A stretch of DNA of 64,000 nucleotides from Stenotrophomonas maltophilia (lineage in GTDB: Bacteria > Pseudomonadota > Gammaproteobacteria > Xanthomonadales > Xanthomonadaceae), in assembly GCF_002799245.1 (NCBI RefSeq), contig NZ_NEQV01000005.1:186001-250000 (forward strand), written 5' to 3'. Of this stretch, positions 27,218-36,720 are shown piece by piece (the stretch's first letter is position 1; each line of letters starts with the position of its first letter). The notes under the pieces were generated by a model, which saw only the letters and a list, made by a program, of their open reading frames with translations, was not told where the DNA came from and did no database searches. Made by a program: the position numbers and the translations under genes.

Positions 27218-28714
27218 TTAGGCCGCAGCGGCCTGCTCGCGGCGCGGGCCTTCACGCAAGGCGCGGCCGACCATGCCCACCAGCAGGTCCAGCTCGTCGC
27301 TGTCCATGCCGAAGTGCGGGGTGAAGCGCAGCGAGTTCTCGCCACCATGGATCACGTTGATGCCGTGCTGGCGCAGCCATTCCTCGGTGGAGTTGGCGCC
27401 GTAGCACTTGAACTGCGGGGCCAGCTCGCACGAGAACAGCAAGCCGGTGCCCTGCACCTTGGTGATCAGGCCGCCCAGTTCGTTCTTGAGCTGTTCCAGC
27501 TTGCGCACGGCCTCGGCGCCGCGCTCGGCGATGTTGGCACGCACCTGCGGGGTCAGCTGCGCCAGGGTCGCGCAGGCCACATCCAGCGCACGCGGGTTGC
27601 TGGTCATGGTGTTGCCGTAGATGCCCTTGCGGTACAGCTGCGCGGCATGCTCGGTCACCGCCAGGACCGACAGCGGGTACTGCGCGGCGTTGAGTGCCTT
27701 GGAGTAGGTCTCCATGTCCGGCGGGTCCAGGCCTTCGAAGCCCGGGTAATCGACCACCGACAGCACGCCATGCGCACGCAGGCCGGCCTGGATCGAGTCC
27801 AGCAGCAGCAGGCTGCCGTGCGCACGGGTCAGTTCACGGGCCACGGCATAGAACGCCGGCGGCACCGAACGGCCCGGGTCGCCTTCGCCCATCACCGGTT
27901 CCAGGAACACCGCCTCGATGAACCACTGGTTGCGTGCGGCGTCCTCGAACACCTTGCGCAGGCCGGCTTCGTCGTAAGGCGCCACGGTGATCACCGAGTC
28001 CTCGCCGCGGTAGCTGGCCAGATGCTGCATGTAGCTCTTGCGGCTGGAATCGGAGTACAGCGCCGGGCGGTCGGTACGACCATGGAAGCTGCCCTTGACG
28101 ACCACGCGCTTGATCGCTGCGCCCGCATGGCGCGCGCCCGGGTCGGTCTGCAGCTTGGCGTTGACGTCGGCGATACGCGCGGCCAGGCCAACCGCCTCGG
28201 AACCGGAGTTCAGGCACATGAAACGGGCGAACGGACAGCCGCCACGGCGGTGGCCGATCTCGGCGCGCAGGGCGGTGACGAAGCGCTGCTGCGACAGGCT
28301 GGGGGTCATGATGTTGGCCATCACCTGCGGGCGCGCCATGGCGTCCAGCACGGCATCCGGGGTGTGCCCGAAGCCGAGCATGCCGTAGCCGCCGGCGTCG
28401 TACAGCACCGCGCCCTTCAGGGTGACCACCCAGGGGCCGCGCGCAGCCAGCGCCACGTACGGAGTCACTGCATCATCGGCATAGAAATTGACGAAGCCGT
28501 CCTGCATCGCGTCGATCTGCGCCTGTTCGTCCTGTGCCAGCAGCGGCCCCAGGTCGGCCTGCACGCGCGCGAACTCCTCGGCGGCGGCATCCACCGCGGC
28601 GACCAGCTGCGGGTGGCGGGCGGACAGGGCGGTCAGGGTGGCGTCGTCCAGGCCGGTGGTGAGGCGGGTACCGGGCTGGTTGCGCAGGGGGGCGAGGCGT
28701 TCGATGAAGCTCAT
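27218..28714 (-). CDS. Class III PLP-dependent aminotransferase, substrate unknown
   Basis: A protein of 498 residues with AGGAG 8 bases before ATG 28714. The fold-type I class III pattern is visible: LNSGSEAVGLAARIA in the small-molecule pocket, the Asp that binds the PLP ring in LLLDSIQAGLRAHG, and the Schiff-base Lys in YSKALNAAQYPLSVLAV. The usual DEVQTGxGRTG reads DSIQAGLRAHG, and a long N-terminal part of about 110 residues precedes the core, so it is not a standard ornithine or GABA aminotransferase. It stands alone and is divergent from queA. Confidence 0.85.
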   Translation of the reverse strand: MSFIERLAPLRNQPGTRLTTGLDDATLTALSARHPQLVAAVDAAAEEFARVQADLGPLLAQDEQAQIDAMQDGFVNFYADDAVTPYVALAARGPWVVTLKGAVLYDAGGYGMLGFGHTPDAVLDAMARPQVMANIMTPSLSQQRFVTALRAEIGHRRGGCPFARFMCLNSGSEAVGLAARIADVNAKLQTDPGARHAGAAIKRVVVKGSFHGRTDRPALYSDSSRKSYMQHLASYRGEDSVITVAPYDEAGLRKVFEDAARNQWFIEAVFLEPVMGEGDPGRSVPPAFYAVARELTRAHGSLLLLDSIQAGLRAHGVLSVVDYPGFEGLDPPDMETYSKALNAAQYPLSVLAVTEHAAQLYRKGIYGNTMTSNPRALDVACATLAQLTPQVRANIAERGAEAVRKLEQLKNELGGLITKVQGTGLLFSCELAPQFKCYGANSTEEWLRQHGINVIHGGENSLRFTPHFGMDSDELDLLVGMVGRALREGPRREQAAAA

Positions 28715-28920
28715 TGCAGATCTCCTGAAACGATGGGTCGCACGGGCCTTCAAAAGCAAAACGCGCGTCATCACGCGCGCTTGGGGCAGGCTCGTGCAGC
28801 GGACTTCCGACTCGATGCTAGCACTTGTTTTTTTGCGCGATAACCCCGCAGAAACCTGCTGCATAGCAGCATTTTGCGCGACGTTCGCCGCGAAGCATGC
28901 CGGCTCGCAGACGCTGGACG

Positions 28921-28926
28921 TACAAT
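28921..28926 (+). promoter_or_regulatory. Candidate -10 box of queA
   Basis: TACAAT lies 35 bases before the TTG start chosen for queA. Its position supports the shorter start, because an ATG at 28925 would overlap the box. No good -35 is seen. Confidence 0.4.
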
Positions 28927-28960
28927 GCGCGCCATTGTCGACCTGTTGCCGCCCACTGCC

Positions 28961-29992
28961 TTGAAGAAGTCCGATTTCCACTACGAACTGCCGGCCGAAC
29001 TGATCGCGCAGGCTCCCTTGGCCGAGCGTTCCGCCAGTCGCCTGATGCTGGTGCCGCCGGCACCTGCGGCCTTCACCGACCTGCAGGTGCGTGACCTGCC
29101 GTCACTGCTGCAGCCGGGCGACCTGCTGGTGTTCAACGATACCCGGGTGATTCCGGCGCGCCTGTTCGGGCAGAAGGCCAGCGGTGGCCGCGTCGAGATC
29201 CTGATCGAGCGCCTGCTCGGTGGCCAGCAGGCCCGTGCCCAGGTCGGTGCCAGCAAGTCGCCCAAGGCCGGCAGCCGCATCGCGCTGGATGCCGGTGGTG
29301 AAGCCGAGGTGCTGGGCCGTGATGGCGAGTTCTACGTGCTGCAGTTCCATGTGCCCGAGTCGCTGGAGCAGTGGCTGCTGCACGCCGGCCGCCTGCCGCT
29401 GCCGCCGTACATCCAGCGCGAGCCGGGCGTGGACGATCGCGAGCGCTACCAGACCGTGTTCGCGCGTGAAGTGGGCGCCGTGGCGGCACCGACCGCCGGC
29501 CTGCATTTCGACGAACCGTTGCTGGCGGCGCTGAAGGAAAAGGGCGTGGACTTCGGCCACGTGACCCTGCATGTGGGGGCGGGCACCTTCCAGCCGGTGC
29601 GTGCCGATGACCTGAAGGACCACGTGATGCACCGCGAATGGCTGAACGTCGGCGCCGAGCTGGTGCAGCAGGTGCGGCGCACGCGCGCCGCCGGCGGCCG
29701 GGTGATCGGTGTCGGCACCACCGTGGTGCGCGCGCTGGAAAGCGCGATGCGCGATGGCGAGCTGCTGCCATTCGCCGGTGAAACCCAGATCTTCATCACC
29801 CCGGGCTACCGCATCCGCAGCGTCGACGCGATGGTGACCAACTTCCACCTGCCGGAAAGCACGCTGTTGATGATGATTTCCGCGTTTGCCGGCAAGGACC
29901 GCGTGTTCGAGGCCTACCAGCACGCGATCGAGCAGCGCTACCGCTTCTTCAGCTACGGCGATGCGATGCTGCTGTTCCCGCAGGCGGGATAG
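28961..29992 (+). CDS. queA: S-adenosylmethionine:tRNA ribosyltransferase-isomerase QueA
   Basis: A protein of 343 residues from TTG 28961 (KKSDFHYELP is the usual QueA N-terminus; ATG 28925 adds 12 atypical residues). It transfers the ribose of SAM to preQ1 in tRNA to form epoxyqueuosine. Family blocks are LIAQAPLAERSASRL, FNDTRVIPARL, LPLPPYIQRE, AAPTAGLHFDEPLL and VTLHVGAGTFQPV. Next in the same direction are tgt, yajC, secD and secF, the common queA-tgt-yajC-secDF order. Confidence 0.95.
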   Translation: MKKSDFHYELPAELIAQAPLAERSASRLMLVPPAPAAFTDLQVRDLPSLLQPGDLLVFNDTRVIPARLFGQKASGGRVEILIERLLGGQQARAQVGASKSPKAGSRIALDAGGEAEVLGRDGEFYVLQFHVPESLEQWLLHAGRLPLPPYIQREPGVDDRERYQTVFAREVGAVAAPTAGLHFDEPLLAALKEKGVDFGHVTLHVGAGTFQPVRADDLKDHVMHREWLNVGAELVQQVRRTRAAGGRVIGVGTTVVRALESAMRDGELLPFAGETQIFITPGYRIRSVDAMVTNFHLPESTLLMMISAFAGKDRVFEAYQHAIEQRYRFFSYGDAMLLFPQAG

Positions 29993-30012
29993 GGCGGGGC
30001 TGGGCGCCAGCC

Positions 30013-30130
30013 CTGAGGTGGGTGGGCACCAGGACTGAGGTGGGTGCGCACCAAGCCTGAGGTGGGTGGGCACCAGACCTGCGGTGGGTGCGCACCGTTG
30101 GTGCGCACGGCCGGTGCGCACGGCCGGTCC
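30013..30130. repeat. 22-bp tandem repeat with GGTGCGCACC palindromes
   Basis: Four copies of a 22-base unit, CTGAGGTGGGTGSGCACCAR, start at 30013, 30035, 30057 and 30079. The last runs into a palindrome GGTGCGCACCGTTGGTGCGC (about 30082-30108) and two GGCCGGT-linked pieces. Units are contiguous with no unique spacers. It lies between queA and tgt, 86 bases before tgt. Confidence 0.85.
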
Positions 30131-30215
30131 GCACAGCCAGTCCATTCAGGCATGAATGGGCGGCTGCCCCGTTTTTGGGAGACAATAGGCGACTATTTGC
30201 CTGAATGACCGCTCC

Positions 30216-31346
30216 ATGTCCCGACTGCAGTTCCAGCTCCAGACCCGCGACGGCCGTGCCCGCCGTGGCCGCCTGACCTTCCCGCGTGGCACGGTGGAAA
30301 CGCCGGCCTTCATGCCGGTCGGGACCTATGGCTCGGTCAAGGGCATCCTGCCGGACCAGGTGCGTGCGCTGGGCGCCGAGATCATCCTCGGCAACACCTT
30401 CCACCTGTACCTGCGCCCGGGCCTGGACATCATCGCCGACCACGGCGGCCTGCACGGCTTCTGCCGCTGGGATGGCCCGATCCTGACCGACTCCGGCGGC
30501 TTCCAGGTGTTCTCGCTGGCTCACCGCCGCAAGATCACCGAGCAGGGCGTGACCTTCGCTTCGCCGACCGACGGCGCACGCGTCTTCCTCGGTCCCGAGG
30601 AGAGCATGAAGATCCAGAAGGTGCTCGATTCGGACATCGTGATGATCTTCGACGAGTGCACCCCGTACCCGGCCACCGAGGACGTTGCCCGCCGCTCCAT
30701 GGAGCTGAGCCTGCGCTGGGCACAGCGCAGCCGCAACGCGCATGACGAGCTGGGCAACGACGCGGCCCTGTTCGGCATCGTCCAGGGCGGCGTGCACACC
30801 GACCTGCGCAGCCGCTCGGCCGATGCCCTGCAGGCGATCGGCTTCGACGGCTACGCCATCGGCGGCCTGGCCGTGGGCGAGCCGGAACACGAGCGCAACG
30901 CCATGCTGGACCACCTGGACCCGGAGCTGCCGGGCGACCGCCCGCGCTACCTGATGGGCGTGGGCCGGCCGGAGGACCTGGTCGAGGGCGTGGCCCGTGG
31001 CGTGGACATGTTCGACTGCGTGATGCCCACCCGCAACGCCCGCAACGGCCACTATTTCACCTCGTTCGGCACCGTTCGCATCCGCAACTCCCAGTACGCG
31101 CGCGACATGGACCCGATCGAGCCGGGCTGCGGCTGCGTGGCCTGCACCGGCGGCTACACCCGTTCCTACCTGCGCCACCTGGACCGCTGCAACGAGATGC
31201 TGGCACCGATGCTGGGCACGCTGCACAACCTGTTCTACTACGAGAAGCTCATGGCCGACATCCGCGCGGCGATCGAGGCGGGAACCTTCCTGGCCTTCCG
31301 TGAGTCTTTCTACGCGGCACGCGGGGCGGTAGCCCCGCCGCTGTAA
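30216..31346 (+). CDS. tgt: tRNA-guanine transglycosylase Tgt
   Basis: A protein of 376 residues. It swaps the wobble guanine of GUN anticodons for preQ1, the step before QueA. Visible are [15 protein letters not shown], the nucleophile/base region [34 protein letters not shown] and the zinc ligands of the C-terminal CGCVACTGG with a later His ([10 protein letters not shown]). It is separated from queA by a 223-base gap with a tandem repeat, so it may have its own promoter. Confidence 0.98.
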   Translation: MSRLQFQLQTRDGRARRGRLTFPRGTVETPAFMPVGTYGSVKGILPDQVRALGAEIILGNTFHLYLRPGLDIIADHGGLHGFCRWDGPILTDSGGFQVFSLAHRRKITEQGVTFASPTDGARVFLGPEESMKIQKVLDSDIVMIFDECTPYPATEDVARRSMELSLRWAQRSRNAHDELGNDAALFGIVQGGVHTDLRSRSADALQAIGFDGYAIGGLAVGEPEHERNAMLDHLDPELPGDRPRYLMGVGRPEDLVEGVARGVDMFDCVMPTRNARNGHYFTSFGTVRIRNSQYARDMDPIEPGCGCVACTGGYTRSYLRHLDRCNEMLAPMLGTLHNLFYYEKLMADIRAAIEAGTFLAFRESFYAARGAVAPPL

Positions 31347-31478
31347 CCCGAACGCCCCTGCCAAACGGCCCAAGGACGAACGCCCGGGGCCGTGGCATAC
31401 TTCAAGGCTGACCCAGATCCGCGGTCGCGACCGTGGCATCTGATGGTGCCGAAGCGCCGCCCAACCAAAGGACCAACG

Positions 31479-31823
31479 ATGAACCTGCTTGCCTTCCTGA
31501 TTCCCGCCGCCCACGCCCAGGCCGCCGGCGGCCAACCGCAGGGCATGGGCCTGACCACGCTGCTGTTCCCGATCATCCTGATCGCCATCATGTACTTCCT
31601 GATGATCCGCCCGCAGATGAAGCGGCAGAAGGAGCACAAGTCCATGCTGGAGAAGATCAAGCGTGGCGACGAAGTGCTGACCAACGGCGGCATCGCCGGC
31701 AAGGTCACCGACATCGGCGACAACTTCATCACCATCGAAGTGGCCGAGAACGTGCGCATCCGCGTGCAGAAGGGCGCTGTTGGCAGCGTGCTGCCGACCG
31801 GCACCCTGGATTCGGCCAAGTAA
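31479..31823 (+). CDS. yajC: Sec translocase accessory subunit YajC
   Basis: A protein of 114 residues from ATG 31479 with AAAGGA 6 bases upstream. An N-terminal part rich in Ala/Gly is followed by one membrane segment (LLFPIILIAIMYFLMIRPQM) and a cytoplasmic domain with GDEVLTNGGIAGKV. It binds SecDF and the holotranslocon. First of the yajC-secD-secF group. Confidence 0.96.
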   Translation: MNLLAFLIPAAHAQAAGGQPQGMGLTTLLFPIILIAIMYFLMIRPQMKRQKEHKSMLEKIKRGDEVLTNGGIAGKVTDIGDNFITIEVAENVRIRVQKGAVGSVLPTGTLDSAK

Positions 31824-31884
31824 GCCACTCCCTTTCCGAAGCACAACCGCGGCGCCGGGGATGGCGCCGCGCGGGACCCAAGCA

Positions 31885-33741
31885 ATGCTCGAATTTCCAC
31901 GCTGGAAGTACGTCGTCATCCTGATCGTACTGGCGCTCAGTGCGCTGTACGCGCTGCCCAACATCTACCAGAAGGACCCGGCCCTCCAGATCACCGCCAA
32001 CCGTGGCGGGCAGATCGACGATGCGCTGCGCGACCGTGTGCTGGCCGACCTGAAGACGGCCGGTGTCACCACCATCGGTGTCGAGAAGGAAGGGGACAGC
32101 CTGATCGTCCGCCTGCCGGACCTGAAGTCGCAGTCCGCTGCCAGCGACGCCCTGCGTGACACCGTCGGCGAGAAGTACACCGTGGCCCTGAACCTGGCCT
32201 CGACCGTGCCGGACTGGCTTGCCAGGCTTGGCGGCCGCCCGATGGTGCTGGGCCTGGACCTGCAGGGTGGCGTGCACTTCGTGCTGCAGGTCGACCAGAA
32301 GGCCGCCCTCGACAAGCGCCTGGACGCCTACACCGAAGACGTGCGCAGCACCCTGCGTGACGCGCGCATCGCCTACCAGTCGGTGGAACGCCGCGCTGAC
32401 AACAGCATCGTGGCCAACCTGAGCCCGTCTGCCGGCGATGACGCCGCGCAGCGTGCCCGCACCGCCCTGGTCAAGGCACAGCCGACCCTCGGCTATGACG
32501 TCAGCGGCAACCGCATCACAGTGACTGTGCCGGATACCGAGATCGCGCAGATCTCCAATGGCGCCATCGAGCAGAACATCAACACCCTGCGCAACCGCGT
32601 GAACCAGCTCGGCGTGGCCGAGCCGATCATCCAGCGCCAGGGTGCCGACCGCGTGGTCGTGCAGCTGCCGGGCGTGCAGGACACCGCCGAAGCCAAGCGC
32701 ATGATCGGCGCCACCGCCACCCTGGAATACCGCGCGGTGGTCGAAGGCAATGCGCAGGACGCCATCAATTCCGGCCGCATCCCGCCGGAAGCGAAGGTCT
32801 ACCAGCGCCGTGACGGTGGTGGTCCGATCCTGCTGAACAAGCGCGTGATCGTCACCGGTGACCAGATGGTCGGCGCGCAGGCGGTGACCGATTCCAACAG
32901 TGGCTCCCCGGCGGTCAGCGTGACGCTGAACAACGTCGGTGGCCAGCGCATGTTCGACTTCACCAGCGCCAACGTGAACAAGCCGATGGCGGTGGTCTAC
33001 ACCGAGCGCGTGCCGACCGTGACCGTCGTCGACGGCCAGGAAGTGCGTGGCTTCAAGGTCAACGAGGAAGTGATCTCGGTGGCCAACATCAACGGCGTGT
33101 TCGGCAAGAACTTCCAGACCACCGGCCTGCAGAAGAAGGAAGCCGAGGACCTGGCCAAGCTGCTGAAATCCGGCTCGCTGGCTGCGCCGATGGACTTCGT
33201 CGAAGAGCGCGTGGTCGGCCCGAGCCTGGGCGCCGAGAACGTCAAGAACGGCATGCGCGCGGTGGTGTTCGCGTTCCTGTTCACCCTGGTGTTCTTCAGC
33301 GTCTACTACCGCATGTTTGGTGTGATCACCTCGGCGGCAATGCTGTTCAACCTGCTGATCGTGGTGGCGGTGATGTCGCTGTTCGGCGCGACCATGACCC
33401 TGCCGGGCTTCGCCGGCCTGGCGTTGTCGGTCGGCCTGTCGGTGGACGCCAACGTGCTGATCAACGAGCGTATCCGTGAAGAACTGCGTGCCGGCGTGCC
33501 GGGCAAGACCGCGATCGTGACCGGTTACGAGCGTGCCTCGGGCACCATCCTCGACGCCAACCTGACCGGCCTGATCGTCGGTGTGGCGCTGTTCGCATTC
33601 GGTACCGGTCCGCTGAAGGGCTTCGCACTGACCATGATCATCGGTATTTTCGCCTCCATGTTCACCGCGATCACCGTATCGCGTGCGCTGGCGACGCTGA
33701 TCTACGGCCGTCGCAAGAAGCTCCAGAACGTGGCCATCTGA
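31885..33741 (+). CDS. secD: Protein export subunit SecD
   Basis: A protein of 618 residues from ATG 31885 (MLEFPRWKYVVI). One N-terminal membrane segment, a large periplasmic region with MVLGLDLQGGVHFVLQV, and five membrane segments at the C-terminus with GLALSVGLSVDANVLINERI, the conserved Asp region used for proton-driven pulling of exported proteins. It works as a pair with SecF, 15 bases downstream. Confidence 0.98.
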   Translation: MLEFPRWKYVVILIVLALSALYALPNIYQKDPALQITANRGGQIDDALRDRVLADLKTAGVTTIGVEKEGDSLIVRLPDLKSQSAASDALRDTVGEKYTVALNLASTVPDWLARLGGRPMVLGLDLQGGVHFVLQVDQKAALDKRLDAYTEDVRSTLRDARIAYQSVERRADNSIVANLSPSAGDDAAQRARTALVKAQPTLGYDVSGNRITVTVPDTEIAQISNGAIEQNINTLRNRVNQLGVAEPIIQRQGADRVVVQLPGVQDTAEAKRMIGATATLEYRAVVEGNAQDAINSGRIPPEAKVYQRRDGGGPILLNKRVIVTGDQMVGAQAVTDSNSGSPAVSVTLNNVGGQRMFDFTSANVNKPMAVVYTERVPTVTVVDGQEVRGFKVNEEVISVANINGVFGKNFQTTGLQKKEAEDLAKLLKSGSLAAPMDFVEERVVGPSLGAENVKNGMRAVVFAFLFTLVFFSVYYRMFGVITSAAMLFNLLIVVAVMSLFGATMTLPGFAGLALSVGLSVDANVLINERIREELRAGVPGKTAIVTGYERASGTILDANLTGLIVGVALFAFGTGPLKGFALTMIIGIFASMFTAITVSRALATLIYGRRKKLQNVAI

Positions 33742-33756
33742 CGGGACGACACGCAC

Positions 33757-34737
33757 ATGAAACTGTTTCCGCTGCACATCCTCCCGAACGACACCAAGAT
33801 CGACTTCATGCGCTGGCGCCATGTCGCCATGGTGGTCACGATCATCGTGTTCCTGGCGTCTGTCGCCATCATCGGTTTCAAGGGCTTCAACTACGCCCTG
33901 GACTTCACCGGCGGCACCCTGATCGAAGCCCGCTTCGACAAGGCAGTGGACGTCGAGCAGGTCCGCACCAAGCTCGAGCAGAGTGGCTTCGAGGGCGCGC
34001 AGGTGCAGAGCGTCGGTGGCAACACCGACCTGCTGATCCGCCTGGCTCCGCATGGCGAGCACGCTCCGGGTACCGGCGACGCCGCCCATGAGGACAAGGC
34101 CACGGCTGCTGCCGTGGTGAAGGCGTTGTCCACAGCCGACAACCAGGCCACCGTGCTCCGCAACGAGTTCGTAGGCCCGCAGATCGGCAAGGACCTGGCG
34201 ATGAACGGCCTGTATGCCACCATCTTCATGCTGGCCGGCTTCCTGATCTACATCGCGGTGCGCTTCGAATGGAAGTTCGCCGTCACCGCCAGCATCGTGG
34301 CCATGTTCGACCTGATCGTGACGGTGGCTTACGTGTCCCTGCTGGGCCGTGAGTTCGACCTGACCGTGCTGGCCGGCCTGCTGTCGGTGATGGGCTTTGC
34401 GATCAACGACATCATCGTGGTGTTCGACCGCGTCCGCGAGAACTTCCGCAGCCTGCGCGTGGACTCGATGGAAGTGCTGAACCGTTCGATCAACCAGACG
34501 CTGTCGCGTACGGTGATCACTGCGGTGATGTTCTTCCTGTCGGCACTTGCCCTGTACCTGTACGGCGGCAGCTCGATGGAAGGCCTGGCCGAGACGCACA
34601 TGATCGGTGCGGTGATCGTGGTGTTGTCCTCGATCCTGGTGGCGGTGCCGATGCTGACGATCGGCTTCCTGCGCGTCAGCAAGCAGGACCTGCTGCCGAA
34701 GGCGAAGGACGTCGAGGCGCTGGCCCGTCGCCCGTAA
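33757..34737 (+). CDS. secF: Protein export subunit SecF
   Basis: A protein of 326 residues with an N-terminal membrane segment (VAMVVTIIVFLASVAIIGFK), the periplasmic YALDFTGGTLIEARF motif and five C-terminal membrane segments including LSVMGFAINDIIVVFDRVRE. The periplasmic part has a somewhat long His/Glu/Asp-rich loop (PHGEHAPGTGDAAHEDKAT). Ends at a strong terminator. Confidence 0.98.
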   Translation: MKLFPLHILPNDTKIDFMRWRHVAMVVTIIVFLASVAIIGFKGFNYALDFTGGTLIEARFDKAVDVEQVRTKLEQSGFEGAQVQSVGGNTDLLIRLAPHGEHAPGTGDAAHEDKATAAAVVKALSTADNQATVLRNEFVGPQIGKDLAMNGLYATIFMLAGFLIYIAVRFEWKFAVTASIVAMFDLIVTVAYVSLLGREFDLTVLAGLLSVMGFAINDIIVVFDRVRENFRSLRVDSMEVLNRSINQTLSRTVITAVMFFLSALALYLYGGSSMEGLAETHMIGAVIVVLSSILVAVPMLTIGFLRVSKQDLLPKAKDVEALARRP

Positions 34738-34765
34738 TCGCCCGCTGTATGCAGCACACAGAGAA

Positions 34766-34787
34766 CCCCGCGCAAGCGGGGTTTTTT
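34766..34787 (+). terminator. Terminator of yajC-secD-secF
   Basis: CCCCGC (34766-34771), loop GCAA, GCGGGG (34776-34781), then six T. Confidence 0.92.
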
Positions 34788-34833
34788 GTTGGCAGGGCTT
34801 GTAGCCCCGCCCTCGACAGTTGGCCGGCGGCCA

Positions 34834-34856
34834 GTAGATCCACGCCATGCGTGGAT
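34834..34856. repeat. SMAG palindrome, GATCCACG subtype
   Basis: GTAGATCCACGCCATGCGTG, GTAG-headed, directly before composite repeat copy 3. The same subtype flanks copy 4 at 45617-45704. Confidence 0.82.
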
Positions 34857-34860
34857 GAAA

Positions 34861-35207
34861 TCTGTCAGATATCGATACACAAAAAAGGGGGCGGATCCGT
34901 TTTCCGAAGGAGAACGGATCCGCCCCAAGCGTCATTCCGACAGATCGCGGAAATCTGTCGAAGGCGGGGTGGGTCCGGTTGCGGGGGCGTGAGCGCCATG
35001 GATGGCGCGACCGAGCCTCCGGGGGTGAGAGCGCTTTGCTTGCGAAGCACGGCTTCGCAAGCGCCCGAACGCACAGCCGCCAGCGGCTGGGCCGGACCGC
35101 GGAGCGGGATTCACGGCGTCCCCCGCAACCGGACCCACCCCGCCAATCCTCAGGAAGCCCGCTTTTTACGTTGACGTTGATTCGGCAGGTGCAGGGTGCA
35201 ACCCTGC
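34861..35207 (+). repeat. Composite structured repeat, copy 3 (long core)
   Basis: Modules in order: TCTGTCAGATATCGATACAC; the palindrome GGGGCGGATCCGTTTTC and its partner (34888-34926); a hairpin CGACAGAT/ATCTGTCG (about 34939-34960) with GTCGAAGG; the core (34963-35144, 182 nt) with 25-bp outer arms, inner hairpin GCGCCA-TGGA-TGGCGC and an added segment of about 80 nt with its own hairpin (GCTTGCGAAG, CTTCGCAAGC); then the tail and end hairpin GCAGGTGCAGGGTGCAACCC (35185-35207). With the flanking sequence it fills the 609-base gap from secF to fabV. Beyond it, 35208-35346 shows nothing firm. Confidence 0.85.
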
Positions 35208-35346
35208 AGAACAAACACCACCCTACGGCAGCGTCGGTTGTGCAATCGGCCCCCGCGCACTACGATCCTGCGGTTCGCGCGCGCAGGCGCGCGCCCGTAT
35301 TCCTGCTGAGCGCCCCGTGCGCCGCATCTGCCAACCCGAGGTATCC

Positions 35347-36606
35347 ATGGTCATCAAACCGCGCGTCCGCGGCTTCATCTGCGTCACCACCCACCCGACC
35401 GGCTGCGAGGCCGCGGTCAAGCAGCAGATCGACTACATCCGTGCGCGTCCGCCAATCCAGAACGGCCCCAAGCGCGTGCTGGTGATCGGTGCCTCCACCG
35501 GCTACGGCCTGGCCGCACGCATCACCGCTGCCTTTGGCAGTGGCGCTGCCACCCTCGGCATCTTCTTCGAACGCCCGGGCAGCGAAACCAAGCCGGGTAC
35601 CGCGGGCTGGTACAACTCGGCCGCGTTCCACAAGTACGCCGACCAAGCCGGCCTGTACGCCAAGAGCATCAACGGCGATGCCTTCTCCGATGAAGTGAAG
35701 GCAAAGACCATCGAAATGATCAAGGCCGATCTCGGCCAGGTCGACCAGGTCGTTTACAGCCTGGCTGCGCCGCGCCGCAAGCACCCGAAGACGGGCGAGA
35801 TCATCAGCTCCACGCTGAAGCCGATCGGCGAGCCGATCACGCTGCGTGGCCTGGATACCGACAAGGAAGTGCTGACCGAGACCCATCTGCAGCCGGCCAC
35901 CCCGGAAGAAATCGCCGGCACCGTCGCGGTGATGGGCGGCGAGGACTGGCAGATGTGGATCGATGCGCTGGCCGATGCCGGCGTGCTGGCCAATGGCTGC
36001 ACCACCACTGCCTTCACCTACGTGGGTGAAGAGATCACCCAGGCGATCTACTGGAACGGTTCGATCGGCGCCGCCAAGAAGGACCTGGACACCAAGGTGC
36101 TGGGCCTGCGCGAGAAGCTGGCAAAAATCGGCGGCGATGCACGCGTGTCGGTGCTGAAGGCGGTGGTGACCCAGGCCAGCTCGGCCATTCCGACCATGCC
36201 GCTGTACCTGTCGCTGCTGTTCAAGGTGATGAAGGAAAAGGGTACCCACGAAGGCTGCATCGAACAGCTCGACGTGCTGTACGACATCCTCTACGGCGGC
36301 AAGGCCGATGGCGTGGCGGTCGATCGCCTGCGCCACGATCTGGTCGATGGCGATGGACATACCGTCGCGCTGGTCGATGAGGAAGGCCGCCTGCGGGCCG
36401 ACTACAAGGAAATGGCCGCGGACGTGCAGGGCAAGGTGGTCGCGCTGTGGCCGCAGGTCACCAACGAAAACCTGTACGAGATCAGCGACCTGGCTGGCTA
36501 CAAGGCCGACTTCCTGCGCCTGTTCGGCTTCGGCGTGGAGGGCGTCGACTATGAGGCCGACGTCAATCCGGACGTGAAGATCGACCCTCTGGTCGACATG
36601 ACCTGA
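35347..36606 (+). CDS. fabV: Enoyl-ACP reductase FabV
   Basis: A protein of 419 residues from ATG 35347 ([20 protein letters not shown]). FabV reduces enoyl-ACP in the last step of each fatty-acid elongation cycle, using NADH, and is known to be insensitive to triclosan. The cofactor loop is [20 protein letters not shown]. The active site is the wide Tyr-x8-Lys pattern, seen here in [14 protein letters not shown]. The C-terminal end [15 protein letters not shown] is typical. No other enoyl reductase lies in the window. Confidence 0.97.
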   Translation: MVIKPRVRGFICVTTHPTGCEAAVKQQIDYIRARPPIQNGPKRVLVIGASTGYGLAARITAAFGSGAATLGIFFERPGSETKPGTAGWYNSAAFHKYADQAGLYAKSINGDAFSDEVKAKTIEMIKADLGQVDQVVYSLAAPRRKHPKTGEIISSTLKPIGEPITLRGLDTDKEVLTETHLQPATPEEIAGTVAVMGGEDWQMWIDALADAGVLANGCTTTAFTYVGEEITQAIYWNGSIGAAKKDLDTKVLGLREKLAKIGGDARVSVLKAVVTQASSAIPTMPLYLSLLFKVMKEKGTHEGCIEQLDVLYDILYGGKADGVAVDRLRHDLVDGDGHTVALVDEEGRLRADYKEMAADVQGKVVALWPQVTNENLYEISDLAGYKADFLRLFGFGVEGVDYEADVNPDVKIDPLVDMT

Positions 36607-36614
36607 TCAACGAA

Positions 36615-36639
36615 AAGGCCGGCGAAAGCCGGCCTTCTT
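36615..36639 (+). terminator. Terminator of fabV
   Basis: A 9-bp stem, AAGGCCGGC (36615-36623) with GCCGGCCTT (36628-36636), a GAAA loop and a short T-rich tail. Confidence 0.8.
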
Positions 36640-36645
36640 GTTCCT

Positions 36646-36711
36646 GTAGAGCCGAGCCATGCTCGGCTGTTCTTCGCTTGGGTGCCGTAGCCGAGCATGG
36701 CTCGGCTCTAC
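36646..36711. repeat. SMAG palindrome pair
   Basis: GTAGAGCCGAGCCATGCTCGG (36646-36667) and its inverted partner ending CTCTAC (36690-36711), between convergent fabV and the FimX-like gene. Confidence 0.88.
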
Positions 36712-36720
36712 AGGTAGGCA

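Noticed and set aside
30013..30100. Possible CRISPR array
   Set aside because: Units are contiguous with no unique spacers and no cas genes occur; the same holds for the arrays at 2360, 46621 and 52848.
34998..35174. Short peptide ORFs inside the composite repeat starting at its ATGGATGGCGC loop
   Set aside because: Copies 3 and 4 give similar peptides only because the DNA is conserved; there is no Shine-Dalgarno and short-core copies break the frame. The ATG lies in the hairpin loop, so structure explains it better.
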